DNA of 64,000 nucleotides, from positions 40,366-104,365 of the forward strand of contig NZ_WJIC01000026.1 of the NCBI RefSeq assembly GCF_009649815.1, in the 5' to 3' direction. The stretch comes from Nocardia sp. SYP-A9097 (GTDB lineage: Bacteria > Actinomycetota > Actinomycetes > Mycobacteriales > Mycobacteriaceae). Position numbers and translations under genes: made by a program. Under the pieces are notes generated by a model. The model made no database searches and had not been told where the DNA came from. It saw only the letters and a program-made list of their open reading frames with translations. Of this stretch, positions 17,764 to 25,849 are shown in pieces (position 1 is the first letter of the stretch; each line of letters opens with the position of its first letter).

Positions 17764-19494
17764 TCAGAGCGAGTAGCGGCGCTGCGCGAGGGTGTACAGG
17801 CGCCGCCAGCAGAGTCGATTCACCCCGACCACGTAGGCGCTCATGACGAGCACGCCGACCAGGATGCGCGGGCCGTCACCGGCGGTGGTGGCCTCGGTGA
17901 TGTACGCGCCCAAACCCGTCGCGGTGAGCGTGGTGGAGCCGAAGGTGACGATCTCGGCGACGATCGAGGCGTTCCAGGCCCCGCCCGCGGCGGTGATCGC
18001 GCCGGTGACATAGCTGGGGAAGATGGCGGGCAGAATCAGCGTGCGCCACCACAGGATTCGCGGCAGCCGCAGCGTCGCCGCCGCCTCCCGCAGATCATTG
18101 GGGACCGCCGAGGCCCCGGCGATCACGTTGAACAGGATGTACCACTGCGCGCCCAATGCCATGAGCGCGATGCCCGCCCATTGCAGGCTCGCGTCCGTGG
18201 CCACCAATACCGCACCCACCAGGGGGAACAGGAAGTTGGCGGGAAAGCTCGCCAGGACCTGCACGATCGGCTGCGCGAGCCGGGACACCTTGGGGTTCAA
18301 CCCGATCCACACTCCGACCGGCACCCAGATCAGGGTCGCGAACACCAGCAGCACGAGCACGCGCGACAGGGTGATCGCACCCAGGTAGGCCGCGTGCGCG
18401 AGTTCCTCGAAGCCGACAGTGGCACCGATATAGCGCAGCATGTAGTAGCAGCCCACCGCCAGCACGATCGTGGTGATCGTGGTGAACAGCACATCGTTTG
18501 CGCGACGGCGCTTTTCGGGCACATACAGCGGGTGCTCGGCCGGCCCGAAGACCCGCATCACCCGATCGATCGGGTAGATGAACGGCCCGAACACCTTGCC
18601 CAGCAGCAGCGGAATATGCGAGCGGCGCAACACATCCAGTACCAGGCTGCGCGGGGCGTGCGCGGCCTCGGTGTCCTCGTACCGGAATCGCTCCGCCCAC
18701 ACCGTGATCGGCCGCCAGAACACAATATTCAGTCCCAGCACCATGACGATCATGGTGAGTACGGCCAAAAGGATTCTGCCGGTATCGCTTTCGGCGGCGG
18801 CCGAGGCGACATAGGAGCCGATTCCCGGCAGCGCGTACTCGCGATTGTTGACACTGATCGCCTCGGCGGCGGTGAGGAAGAACCAGCCGCCACCGAAACT
18901 CATCATCGCGTTCCACACCAGCGGGAACATGCCGCTGGGCACATCGAGTCGCCAAAACCGTTGCCAGCGTGACAATCTCAAATTCCGGGCGGCCTCGTCG
19001 AGTTCACGCGGTTGCGAGAGGAGGCTGTGGTGGAACGCGAACGCCATATTCCAGGCTTGGGAGGTGAAGATCGCGAAGATCGACGCCGCCTCCAAACCCA
19101 GTGACGAGCCCGGGAACAGGGCGATGAAACCGGTCACCGTCACCGACAGGAAACCCAGGATCGGCACCGACTGCAGAATATCGAGCGCCGGGAGCATCAC
19201 CTTCTCCGCGCGCGGCAACCGCGCCGCGGCGGTGGCGAAGACGAAGGTGAACGCGATCGACAAGCCCAGCGCCAGGAACATGCGCATGAGCGAGCGCGCC
19301 GCGTAGTACGGCAGTTCCGCCGGATCGGTGGAGATCGAGGACGGTGCGCCGGCGTGATCGAACGGCACATCCATGCCCGCCGAGACACGCACCGCGATCC
19401 AGATCGCGATCGCCGCGCCCGCGAAGACCGCGATATCGGCCCAGCGCGAGCGCGGACGATCCAGTACACCCCGCGTGGGGTAGGTGGTGCTCAC
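17764..19494 (-). CDS. ABC transporter permease, duplicated (two permease domains fused)
   Basis: 576 aa, twice the usual permease length. Each half has about six membrane helices and a cytoplasmic EAA-type coupling loop: RELDEAARNLRLSRWQRF in the first half and NDLREAAATLRLPRILWWRT in the second. This is the anion-transport type with a duplicated permease, so one polypeptide replaces a dimer. The start is a GTG overlapping the mgtC stop by 4 bp. By family the cargo would be an anion such as nitrate or sulfonate, but the operon's magnesium riboswitch argues for a Mg2+-linked role. Confidence 0.9.
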   Translation of the reverse strand: MSTTYPTRGVLDRPRSRWADIAVFAGAAIAIWIAVRVSAGMDVPFDHAGAPSSISTDPAELPYYAARSLMRMFLALGLSIAFTFVFATAAARLPRAEKVMLPALDILQSVPILGFLSVTVTGFIALFPGSSLGLEAASIFAIFTSQAWNMAFAFHHSLLSQPRELDEAARNLRLSRWQRFWRLDVPSGMFPLVWNAMMSFGGGWFFLTAAEAISVNNREYALPGIGSYVASAAAESDTGRILLAVLTMIVMVLGLNIVFWRPITVWAERFRYEDTEAAHAPRSLVLDVLRRSHIPLLLGKVFGPFIYPIDRVMRVFGPAEHPLYVPEKRRRANDVLFTTITTIVLAVGCYYMLRYIGATVGFEELAHAAYLGAITLSRVLVLLVFATLIWVPVGVWIGLNPKVSRLAQPIVQVLASFPANFLFPLVGAVLVATDASLQWAGIALMALGAQWYILFNVIAGASAVPNDLREAAATLRLPRILWWRTLILPAIFPSYVTGAITAAGGAWNASIVAEIVTFGSTTLTATGLGAYITEATTAGDGPRILVGVLVMSAYVVGVNRLCWRRLYTLAQRRYSL

Positions 19495-20192
19495 GCCTGC
19501 ACCTCCGGCTGCGGTACGGTGCGCCAGCCCACGCTGGTCACCGACGGTTCCAGGCTCAACCGGCTCACCGCGGACTCCATCTGCCGGTCATCGCGCCGGT
19601 CACCGGTCAACTCCGCGCGCACCTGCACCCGATCGGGTTCGACATTGTGGCTCGAGATCGACACCAGCCGAAAATCGGTGCGCGCGAGTGACTGCACCAG
19701 CAGCGAACGCACCGCGGCCTCATGCGCGTCGTCGGTGCTCGCGGTGAACGCGTACAGCGCCTCATCGGCCGAATCGTCGGTCCGATCCACCGCGCGCGCC
19801 GCGGTGCGCAGAGCGGTATTGACCACCACCACCGCGACCGTGCCCGCCGCCGCGGTGCTGTACATGCCCGCCCCGGCCAGTGAGCCGACCGCGGCCGCGC
19901 ACCACAGGGTGGCCGCGGTATTGAGTCCGCGAATATTGAACCCGTCGCGCAGGATGACACCCGCGCCCAGGAAGCCGATGCCCGAAACGATCTGTGCCGC
20001 AACACGAGTCGGGTCCGCGTCGGCACCGTTGAAGCCGTGCGCGGACAACAGTACGAACAGGGTCGCACCGGCGGCGACGAGTGCGTTGGTGCGCAGTCCG
20101 GCCATGCGTGCCCGATACTGGCGTTCGAAGCCGATCACCGCGCCGAACCCGACACCCGCGCCGAGTCGAAGCAGCATTTCCCATGTGGTCAT
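19491..20192 (-). CDS. MgtC/SapB family membrane protein
   Basis: 233 aa with an N-terminal block of four to five helices and a C-terminal ACT-like cytoplasmic domain, the full MgtC architecture. Signatures are GFGAVIGFERQYRARMAGLRTNALVAAGA and VSGIGFLGAGVILRDG, then IRGLNTAATLWCAAAVG. In pathogens MgtC supports growth at low Mg2+ and in macrophages, partly by acting on the F1Fo ATPase. The ATG at 20192 has GGAGGG 5 bases upstream. It is the first structural gene after the M-box and leader ORF and is coupled (GTGA) to the ABC permease. Confidence 0.93.
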   Translation of the reverse strand: MTTWEMLLRLGAGVGFGAVIGFERQYRARMAGLRTNALVAAGATLFVLLSAHGFNGADADPTRVAAQIVSGIGFLGAGVILRDGFNIRGLNTAATLWCAAAVGSLAGAGMYSTAAAGTVAVVVVNTALRTAARAVDRTDDSADEALYAFTASTDDAHEAAVRSLLVQSLARTDFRLVSISSHNVEPDRVQVRAELTGDRRDDRQMESAVSRLSLEPSVTSVGWRTVPQPEVQA

Positions 20193-20234
20193 GACGCCCT
20201 CCGAAGTAGAGGTCGGCGCACTCGGGAACGGACG

Positions 20235-20324
20235 CTAGCGCGCGGAAATCGGCGTGCGGCGGGCCGGGGGAGTGTCGCCTGGTGAACGATTGGCTAACGG
20301 AACTCTGTCCGATCCATCGGGCAC
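20235..20324 (-). CDS. short proline-rich leader peptide (MgtL-like), 29 aa
   Basis: A 29-codon ORF between the M-box and mgtC. It begins at a GTG at 20324 preceded by GGGAGGTGATT, which matches the 16S anti-Shine-Dalgarno over nine bases at 8-nt spacing, far better than most genes here. The peptide starts MPDGSDRVPL, contains six prolines and three acidic residues in its first 17 positions (PGD at 15-17), and ends ARRTPISAR. It stops at TAG, 42 bp before the mgtC ATG. Enterobacterial mgtA is controlled by a comparable Pro/acidic leader peptide (MgtL). Function by analogy is inferred. Confidence 0.6.
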   Translation of the reverse strand: MPDGSDRVPLANRSPGDTPPARRTPISAR

Positions 20325-20399
20325 GACAATCACCTCCCAGCCACTCCGCATACGCGCCGGAAAGAGGGTGGTATCCGGCGCTGATCGCCGGAACGGTAG

Positions 20400-20557
20400 C
20401 CACCCCTCGTAAGACCTTCAGCACTCCACGGCGTAACCCACCATGAGTGGGAGCCGGTCGGGATCACCCCTTATCTCGGGGAGACCTGTCCTGACCCGGG
20501 GCGTCTCTCGACGTTCGGGGTCGCCGGCCTGTATCCGCGGAGGAGCCTCAGCTAACG
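20400..20557 (-). ncRNA. M-box (ykoK) magnesium riboswitch
   Basis: Read on the minus strand, the leader contains the conserved M-box blocks in order: CGTTAGCTGAGGCTCCT at the 5' end, GATACAGGC, then CGAGAGACGCC, a GGGTC, and finally GAGTGCTGAAGGTCTTACGA. These match the ykoK-leader consensus closely. The element lies about 210 nt upstream of mgtC on the same strand. M-boxes fold on Mg2+ and switch off downstream Mg2+ uptake genes. A GC-rich hairpin-prone stretch and a leader ORF follow and probably form the expression platform. The exact ends are approximate. Confidence 0.9.
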
Positions 20558-20638
20558 ACGGCACCTTGCGTCAGCGAGTAAACACCCCGATCGCCGGATT
20601 CGGCAACCCCTGTGATGGGCGCAACTGTGGACGCGAAA

Positions 20639-20673
20639 ACTGCCGCAGGCCATATCCGAAGGCCTGCGGCAGT
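20639..20673 (-). terminator. intrinsic terminator after DinB-like gene
   Basis: 13-bp perfect arms (ACTGCCGCAGGCC and complement) with a 9-nt loop; read on the minus strand the stem is followed by TTTTCG. It separates the DinB-like unit from the M-box transcript. Confidence 0.85.
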
Positions 20674-20739
20674 ATGAGATGAGGCGAAATATGAAGCGGG
20701 GCAACGCTGTTCGTGCTGCGCGGCATTTCGCGCGACCGG

Positions 20740-21246
20740 TCAGGCCGCAGCGGTGGCGGACCGGCCGGCCAGCAGCGCCAGAAGCTGATCGGTATGACCG
20801 GGGAGCTCGGCATCGGCCAGACCGCTGATCAGATCACGCAGCGCGAGAGGCTGATCCAGCAGCAGGGTATCCGCCGACAGCAGACGAGTCGGGACGAGGG
20901 TGTCCAATTCCGGATCGGTCAGGGCCGCACCGCCCAGCGCGCACAGCACCTCGCCCTGCTGCCGCAGCCGCTCCCGCAGCGCCGCATTGTCGCCGGTCAG
21001 GGCCACCACATTGTCGATGGTCCAGGTGTCCAGGGCCAGCCGGTTGTCGTAGGTGGTGTGCTGTCCCGCGGCGACCGCGGAGGCGGCGGAGATGGTGGTC
21101 GCCGTGAGCAGGCTGACGTGGGCCAGGATCTGATCGGCATTCCATTCCCCGGGCGGCGGGGTGAGCCGATGCGGTGCCTCGGCGACGGTGGCCGCGGCCT
21201 CGAGCAGGGCGCGGTAGGCCGCGCGCAGGGCGGTGGTGTCGAGCAT
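20740..21246 (-). CDS. DinB/maleylpyruvate-isomerase-like protein
   Basis: 168 aa with the four-helix DinB-like pattern: a first helix LRAAYRALLEAAATVAEAP, then PPPGEWNADQILAHVSLL, a helix pair and a long C-terminal helix. The HVSLL histidine is the first metal ligand, but the usual second and third histidines are not obvious, so metal binding is doubtful. The ATG at 21246 has AAGGAG upstream. It follows the ArsR-SRPBCC gene by 38 bp and is probably co-transcribed with it. Function unknown; such proteins can act in thiol-dependent detoxification. Confidence 0.75.
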   Translation of the reverse strand: MLDTTALRAAYRALLEAAATVAEAPHRLTPPPGEWNADQILAHVSLLTATTISAASAVAAGQHTTYDNRLALDTWTIDNVVALTGDNAALRERLRQQGEVLCALGGAALTDPELDTLVPTRLLSADTLLLDQPLALRDLISGLADAELPGHTDQLLALLAGRSATAAA

Positions 21247-21284
21247 GAGCGTCTCCTTCGAGGAGGGGGTCGCGGATCTGCGGA

Positions 21285-22076
21285 TCAGGAATGGGCCTTG
21301 GATACTTCCCACGGCGCCTGCGGCAGCACCTTGCCGGTCTCCAGGAGAGATTTGAGATTGGACACCACGGCCGGCCAGCCACTCGAAATGCCTTGCAGCA
21401 TTTCCTGATTCGGCAGATTCGTGTGGGTGACGGTGAGTCGCACGATATCGATGTGCGGATCGACCTGGAAGGTGACCACCGAGGGCTCGCGCTCCTCCTG
21501 CGGGGAATCCTCGAAGGTCAGCACCAGACGAGTGGGCGGGTCCGCCTCGAGGACCTTGCCGACCACGTCGATCACGCCCGAGCCGTCCGCGCGGCGATGC
21601 TCCCACTCCGAGCCGACCTGCCAGTCCGAGATGTTCTCGTGGAACCAGTACTGGGACGTGAGATCCGCGTCGGTCAGGGCCTGCCACACCTGTTCGGCGC
21701 TGGCGTGAATGTAGGTGACGTACACGTAGTCGGGGATGGTCGCGGTCATGGCGTACTCCTGTGCTCGGTTCTTGATGGCGCTGATCAGGTTCAGTCGGGG
21801 TCGGTCGAAGCTGGAGATCCAGCGCTGTTCGATGTCATGGATGGGCGCCGGATTGATGTAGTGCACCCGTTCGCGCCCGCGCCGCAGCACGGTGACGAGT
21901 CCGGCGCGCACCAGAATGTCCACGTGCTGGGTCACCGATTGGCGGGCCATCTCCACCCGCTCACACAATTCGCGCAGGGTTTGCCCGTTGTGTTCGCGCA
22001 GTCGATCCAGCACCAGCCGCCGTGTCGGGTCGGCGAGCGCTTTGAAGACCAGGTCCAGATCCGGTTCGTCTTGCAC
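21285..22076 (-). CDS. ArsR-type HTH fused to SRPBCC (AHSA1-like) domain
   Basis: A single protein of 263 aa from the GTG at 22076 with two modules. Residues ~5-95 are an ArsR/SmtB winged helix: VFKALADPTRRLVLDRL, LRELCERVEMARQSVTQHVDILVRAGLV. Residues ~110-260 are a START/Bet-v1-like AHSA1 domain with ASAEQVWQALTDADLTSQYW and LTVTHTNL, which can bind a hydrophobic ligand. No metal-binding cysteines of classical ArsR are seen. Actinobacteria often have this fusion or the two genes side by side. The GTG coincides with the predicted transcription start (leaderless), and a palindrome overlaps the promoter, which suggests autoregulation. Confidence 0.88.
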   Translation of the reverse strand: MQDEPDLDLVFKALADPTRRLVLDRLREHNGQTLRELCERVEMARQSVTQHVDILVRAGLVTVLRRGRERVHYINPAPIHDIEQRWISSFDRPRLNLISAIKNRAQEYAMTATIPDYVYVTYIHASAEQVWQALTDADLTSQYWFHENISDWQVGSEWEHRRADGSGVIDVVGKVLEADPPTRLVLTFEDSPQEEREPSVVTFQVDPHIDIVRLTVTHTNLPNQEMLQGISSGWPAVVSNLKSLLETGKVLPQAPWEVSKAHS

Positions 22077-22083
22077 CCCCAAA

Positions 22084-22112
22084 TCATGCAGGCATTTACC
22101 TGCATATGTCAA
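22084..22112 (-). promoter_or_regulatory. promoter and operator of the ArsR-SRPBCC gene
   Basis: On the minus strand TTGACA (22112-22107) and CATGAT (22088-22083) are 18 bp apart, placing the start point on the GTG at 22076. A 20-bp inverted repeat (ATGCAGG-6-CCTGCAT, 22086-22105) fills the spacer, the expected site for a repressor that blocks polymerase. Confidence 0.65.
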
Positions 22113-22245
22113 TGGTGATCGAGGAACACGTGCGCCACCAGCGGTTTCCGCTCCTCACCTAGGTGGGGATTCGCGCCACCTTCGGGCGGCATCGGCACCA
22201 CTCGGGGCCCTGCCGCGCACGGCCGGGGCGGGCAAGACTGAACCC

Positions 22246-23196
22246 ATGCCGATCGCCAGCACCCTCGCCCACGCGGCGCCGACGCACCTCACGGTCCGAA
22301 CCGAGGACGGGGTGGACCTCGCGGTACGCGCGTACGGTCCGGCCGATGCGGAGCTGACAGTGGTACTGCTGCACGGACATTGCAGCCGGGCCGCGCTGTG
22401 GACCCGCATTCGCGATGCGCTGCTGCGCCGGTATCCCGAGGCGCGGGTCGTCTGCTACGACCATCGCGGACACGGCGACTCCGCCGCCGCGTCGTGGCGC
22501 ACCTACAACCTCGAACAGCTCGGCCATGATCTGCGTGATGTACTCGACGCGGTCGCCCCCGCCGGACCGGTGGTCCTGGTCGGACACTCGATGGGTGGTA
22601 TGGCGGTGCTGACCTATATCGGGCAGAACCCGCACGAGGTCGGCACTCGCATCACCGGGGTCGGCCTCATCGCCACCGCCGCCACCGGCCTGGCCGACGC
22701 CGGTATCGGCCGCTTACTGTGCCACCCGGTCATCTCCGTTTTCCATGCCGCCGTGCGCTGCGCCCCCACCCTGATGCACCACGCGAAACTGTTGGCGGGC
22801 AACGTTTTCGCCCCGATCGTGCGCACCGCCGAGGCCGGTCACCGCAGGATCGACCCGCGCATGCTCACCCTCGCCATCGCCATGCACAACCCCACCCCCA
22901 TCGTGACAATGTCCGCCTACCTCACCGCCTTCACCGCCTACGACCGCACCGACGCCCTCGCCGTCCTGTCGAAAATTCCCACCCTGATCCTGTGCGGCAC
23001 CGCCGACCTGATGACCCCGCCGTCGCACTCGATCGCCATGGCCACCGCCATCGACTACGCCGACCTGGTCCTGATCGAAGGCGCCGGCCACTCGGTCATC
23101 CAGGAACAGCCCACCCGGGTCGCCGCGGCCCTCACCCGCCTGATCTCCCGCGCCACCCCCGCGACCACCACCCCCCGCCTGGCCCTGGTCGCCTGA
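22246..23196 (+). CDS. alpha/beta hydrolase
   Basis: A soluble serine hydrolase of 316 aa starting at the ATG at 22246. It has the oxyanion motif LLHGHCSR, the nucleophile elbow GHSMGGM, the acid in LCGTADLMTPP and the histidine in EGAGHSVIQEQP: a complete Ser-Asp-His triad. A helical cap of ~90 residues lies between the elbow and the acid. Relatives include esterases and peroxidase-like hydrolases; the substrate is not predictable. It is divergent from the ArsR-SRPBCC gene, which might control it. Confidence 0.88.
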   Translation: MPIASTLAHAAPTHLTVRTEDGVDLAVRAYGPADAELTVVLLHGHCSRAALWTRIRDALLRRYPEARVVCYDHRGHGDSAAASWRTYNLEQLGHDLRDVLDAVAPAGPVVLVGHSMGGMAVLTYIGQNPHEVGTRITGVGLIATAATGLADAGIGRLLCHPVISVFHAAVRCAPTLMHHAKLLAGNVFAPIVRTAEAGHRRIDPRMLTLAIAMHNPTPIVTMSAYLTAFTAYDRTDALAVLSKIPTLILCGTADLMTPPSHSIAMATAIDYADLVLIEGAGHSVIQEQPTRVAAALTRLISRATPATTTPRLALVA

Positions 23197-23211
23197 CCCG
23201 AAATCGCTTGC

Positions 23212-23286
23212 CGGACAGGTGATCACCAGGAACTGGCGGTCGCATTTCGGGAATGGATGCGACCATCACCTCCTGGTGATCGTCCG
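23212..23286. terminator. nested inverted repeats between convergent genes
   Basis: Three nested sets of complementary arms: CGGAC/GTCCG outermost, GATCACCAGGA/TCCTGGTGATC in the middle, and GGTCGCAT/ATGCGACC at the core with an 11-nt loop. The structure sits between two gene ends, so a bidirectional terminator is the simplest reading. Confidence 0.65.
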
Positions 23287-23304
23287 ACCGGCATGCAGTC
23301 CGCG

Positions 23305-24084
23305 CTAGCGGTCGAGCGTGTCGGTGAAATCCTCCGCGTAGCCCAGGATCAGCAGCCGCTGCGTGGCCAGGACAGCGGCGAGTTCCGGCCATTCCGGGGC
23401 GGCGGCTGCTCCGTAGAGATGTGCGAGATCAGCCGCCACCGCGTGCGCCTCGTCCATAGTTGGAGCGGTGGGGCGGTCGAAGCCCAGAAATGCCGCGCCG
23501 ATACCGATGTGACGGTAACCATGCACGGCCAATCGGCGCACGACAGCGTGGTTTCGGAAGATATCCCAATCGCTTTCGAAGTAGCCGTTCGGGATTCCCG
23601 CGATCGCCAGATCATCGCGAGGTACCGGAACGCGCTGAATCAAAACCACATCATCCAATACACGCTCGGGGTGACGATTCGCCTCGATCAGCGCCGCGAT
23701 GGTCGCCTCCGTTCCGGCCCGCGTGCCGTCCAATGCCGCCCATTCGACCCGTAGGCCCGGATCCTCGAGGGCGGCGGCGATGCGGACCGCACCCGAGTTG
23801 TCCGCGTGATGCACTGCGGCGGAGTCCTTTTCGTCGTACCCGTCATCGCGATAGTCGAGCCGGTCGTCGAAGGAAGCGTGCATGCTGGTGTACGCGCACT
23901 GGTTCACATCATCGAGCGTGCACACCAGCCGCGCCGGGGCATATCGAGCCCGCAGTTCCTCGAGAACCGGCAGCAACTCCGAGAACGACACGACCCCATC
24001 GAGTCGCGCCACGGTATTGGTATTCAACCGCTCGCGCGGGACAGGGTCGAAGGTGTCGAAGTAGCTCACTCGCATACCGCGCAT
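23305..24084 (-). CDS. hypothetical protein, 259 aa
   Basis: A soluble acidic alpha/beta protein that I do not recognise. The ATG at 24084 is used (24075 is also possible). Notable segments are MRVSYFDTFDPVPRE, LVCTLDDVNQCAYTSMH, an acidic loop DYRDDGYDEKDS and HGYRHIGIGAAFLGFDRP. The last, with DEAHAVAADLAHL, hints at a conserved C-terminal core. There is no signal peptide or membrane helix. It is convergent with the alpha/beta hydrolase gene. Coding quality (third-position GC) supports a real gene. Confidence 0.6.
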   Translation of the reverse strand: MRGMRVSYFDTFDPVPRERLNTNTVARLDGVVSFSELLPVLEELRARYAPARLVCTLDDVNQCAYTSMHASFDDRLDYRDDGYDEKDSAAVHHADNSGAVRIAAALEDPGLRVEWAALDGTRAGTEATIAALIEANRHPERVLDDVVLIQRVPVPRDDLAIAGIPNGYFESDWDIFRNHAVVRRLAVHGYRHIGIGAAFLGFDRPTAPTMDEAHAVAADLAHLYGAAAAPEWPELAAVLATQRLLILGYAEDFTDTLDR

Positions 24085-24175
24085 TGTGCCAACCCGGGCC
24101 GACAGCGCGCGGTGCTTGCATAACCGCGAGTAGGCGCGAGGCCGGCCGGGGCGATCCCGCGGACCTGCGGGCGAC

Positions 24176-25063
24176 CTATCGCGTCGCGGGTGCGTCCTCG
24201 TGCTGTTCGATGAATTCGAGTGTGCGGGCGGCGATCTGGTCCGGTATCTGGAACAGGAGGCCGTGCCCGACGCCCGGATAGGTGACGGTTTCACCGTGCG
24301 GAAGATGTTCGGCGATCCGCGCGCCGGCCACCTCGGGATGCGCCACCAGGCTCTCCCCGCCGAAGATCACCAGCGTCGGAACCGTAATCGATTGCAGTTC
24401 GGCATCTTTGAGCACCCGAGCCCAGCCGATCTTCATGCGGTACTCGATCGCGGGTTTGACCAGCGCGGCTTGCAGTGGGGTCAGTTCGACGCCGGGGGAG
24501 AGCCATTCCATCATCGCGCGCAGGTTGGCATCGCTCTTGCCCTTCATGCCGAACTGGACCATCTTCCACAGGATCTTCCACTCCGGCTTGGTCAGCACGC
24601 CGCCGGGTTCGATCAAGGTGATGCTCGCCAGCCGGCGCGAATCATGCAGGGCCACAGCGGCGGTATGCCACGCGCCGTGTGAATAGCCGATCAGATGTAC
24701 TCGCTCGAGACCCAGCGCGTCCAGGACTTGCTGCAGCCAGGCCGCGAAATCGGATTCCTTTGCCAGCGGCGCGGTTTGCACGCTGCGGCTCGCCGTGCCG
24801 ACGGTATCGAGCGCGTAGACGACACGGTTCCGTGCGAAGTCCTCGACGACCTGGTACCACGTCAGCCCATTGCCGCCGAAGTTGTGCAGCAGCACGATCG
24901 GCGTGCCATCGCCCGTCCCGGAGCGCCGCACATGCGTCGAACCGAAGGAGGTCTCGATATCGGAGGTCGTCGCGGGCAACGGCCACAGCGCTTCCGCCTC
25001 GGTGTAGGCCCGCAGGAATGCCTCCCGCGACGCGTCGTTCCTGAACCGTCCGATCTTGGCCAT
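24176..25063 (-). CDS. alpha/beta hydrolase (TetR-associated)
   Basis: 295 aa from the ATG at 25063, with GAAGGGG upstream. It has the oxyanion motif LLHNFGGNGLTW, the nucleophile elbow GYSHGAWH and the histidine in PGVGHGLLF; the acid is probably in IFGGESLVAHPE, where no Asp is at the usual place. This group includes carboxylesterases and haloperoxidase-like hydrolases. A TetR gene lies directly upstream on the same strand, and a palindromic site sits between them, just before this gene, so it is probably the repressed target. Confidence 0.85.
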   Translation of the reverse strand: MAKIGRFRNDASREAFLRAYTEAEALWPLPATTSDIETSFGSTHVRRSGTGDGTPIVLLHNFGGNGLTWYQVVEDFARNRVVYALDTVGTASRSVQTAPLAKESDFAAWLQQVLDALGLERVHLIGYSHGAWHTAAVALHDSRRLASITLIEPGGVLTKPEWKILWKMVQFGMKGKSDANLRAMMEWLSPGVELTPLQAALVKPAIEYRMKIGWARVLKDAELQSITVPTLVIFGGESLVAHPEVAGARIAEHLPHGETVTYPGVGHGLLFQIPDQIAARTLEFIEQHEDAPATR

Positions 25064-25097
25064 GGCCGCCCCTTCGATCATCGTTGATGGTTGAAAC

Positions 25098-25125
25098 GTA
25101 CCACAATGGTGGTACGCGCGTACCA
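25098..25125. promoter_or_regulatory. TetR operator with three half-sites
   Basis: Two overlapping palindromes share a half-site: GTACCAC-4-GTGGTAC (25098-25115) and the perfect 16-mer TGGTACGCGCGTACCA (25110-25125). The site is 35 bp before the hydrolase start and downstream of the TetR gene, so it should control the hydrolase. Confidence 0.7.
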
Positions 25126-25160
25126 TGAGGGTGACCTGCGGGAATGGCTCCGGGAATGGC

Positions 25161-25784
25161 TCAGCGATACATCGTGCGATACGCCGCGATGGTCGCCACC
25201 AGATGATCGACGATCTGCTCACGGGTCGCGCGCAGCGTCCCGTTCAGCCATGCCGAGAACATGCCCGCGTTACCGCTGGCCATGGTGACCGCCGCCAGGC
25301 GCCGCCGCACCGGATCCTCGATATGGGCGAAGAGATGATCCTGAATCAACCGCGTGAACGCGGGCATCACCGCGATGGTCGTCTGCCCCAGCCCCGTGGA
25401 GGAGTACGGCTCGACCAGGAACAGCCGGGACTTGCGCGGATCTTCCAGGACCTTGTCGACCAGTAGCTGCGAGAGCGCCCGATCCCGAGTCGGATCATCG
25501 GCGACCGCGAACGCGGTCATCGGCTCCAGGAATTCCTCCGCGATCTGCCGGTACAGCACATCGAGCAATTCGTCTCGGCTGCTGAAGCTTTCATAGAAAT
25601 ACCGGTCGGTGAGATTGGCGGTGCGGCAGACCGCGCGCATGGTCACCGCGCCCGCACCGGATTCGCCGATCAGATCGAGCGCGGCGTCCAAGAGCGCGGC
25701 GCGCCGGGCCGCACGGCGTTCGGTGAGGGTGGTTCCACCCCAGATACGGGGTTCTGCGTCGGAGGGGGGCTGGCCTGTCTGCAC
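25161..25784 (-). CDS. TetR/AcrR family regulator
   Basis: A repressor of about 207 aa; the start is uncertain, with the GTG at 25784 chosen because no conserved sequence lies further upstream. The HTH is clear: LTERRAARRAALLDAALDLIGESG, then VTMRAVCRTANLTDRYFYESFSSRDELLD. The C-terminal ligand-binding half has no assigned ligand. The downstream palindromes near 25098-25125 are its likely operator, and the adjacent alpha/beta hydrolase its likely target. Confidence 0.88.
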   Translation of the reverse strand: MQTGQPPSDAEPRIWGGTTLTERRAARRAALLDAALDLIGESGAGAVTMRAVCRTANLTDRYFYESFSSRDELLDVLYRQIAEEFLEPMTAFAVADDPTRDRALSQLLVDKVLEDPRKSRLFLVEPYSSTGLGQTTIAVMPAFTRLIQDHLFAHIEDPVRRRLAAVTMASGNAGMFSAWLNGTLRATREQIVDHLVATIAAYRTMYR

Positions 25785-25849
25785 CGGGTCAAGGGTAGTG
25801 CCCGGCGCCGGGCGGATTCGCACACCCGGCGCCGGACCGCTCACCGCGC

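Noticed and set aside
17641..18972. 443-codon plus-strand frame over the ABC permease
   Set aside because: Antisense to the permease with its membrane helices; the translation has no recognisable domain.
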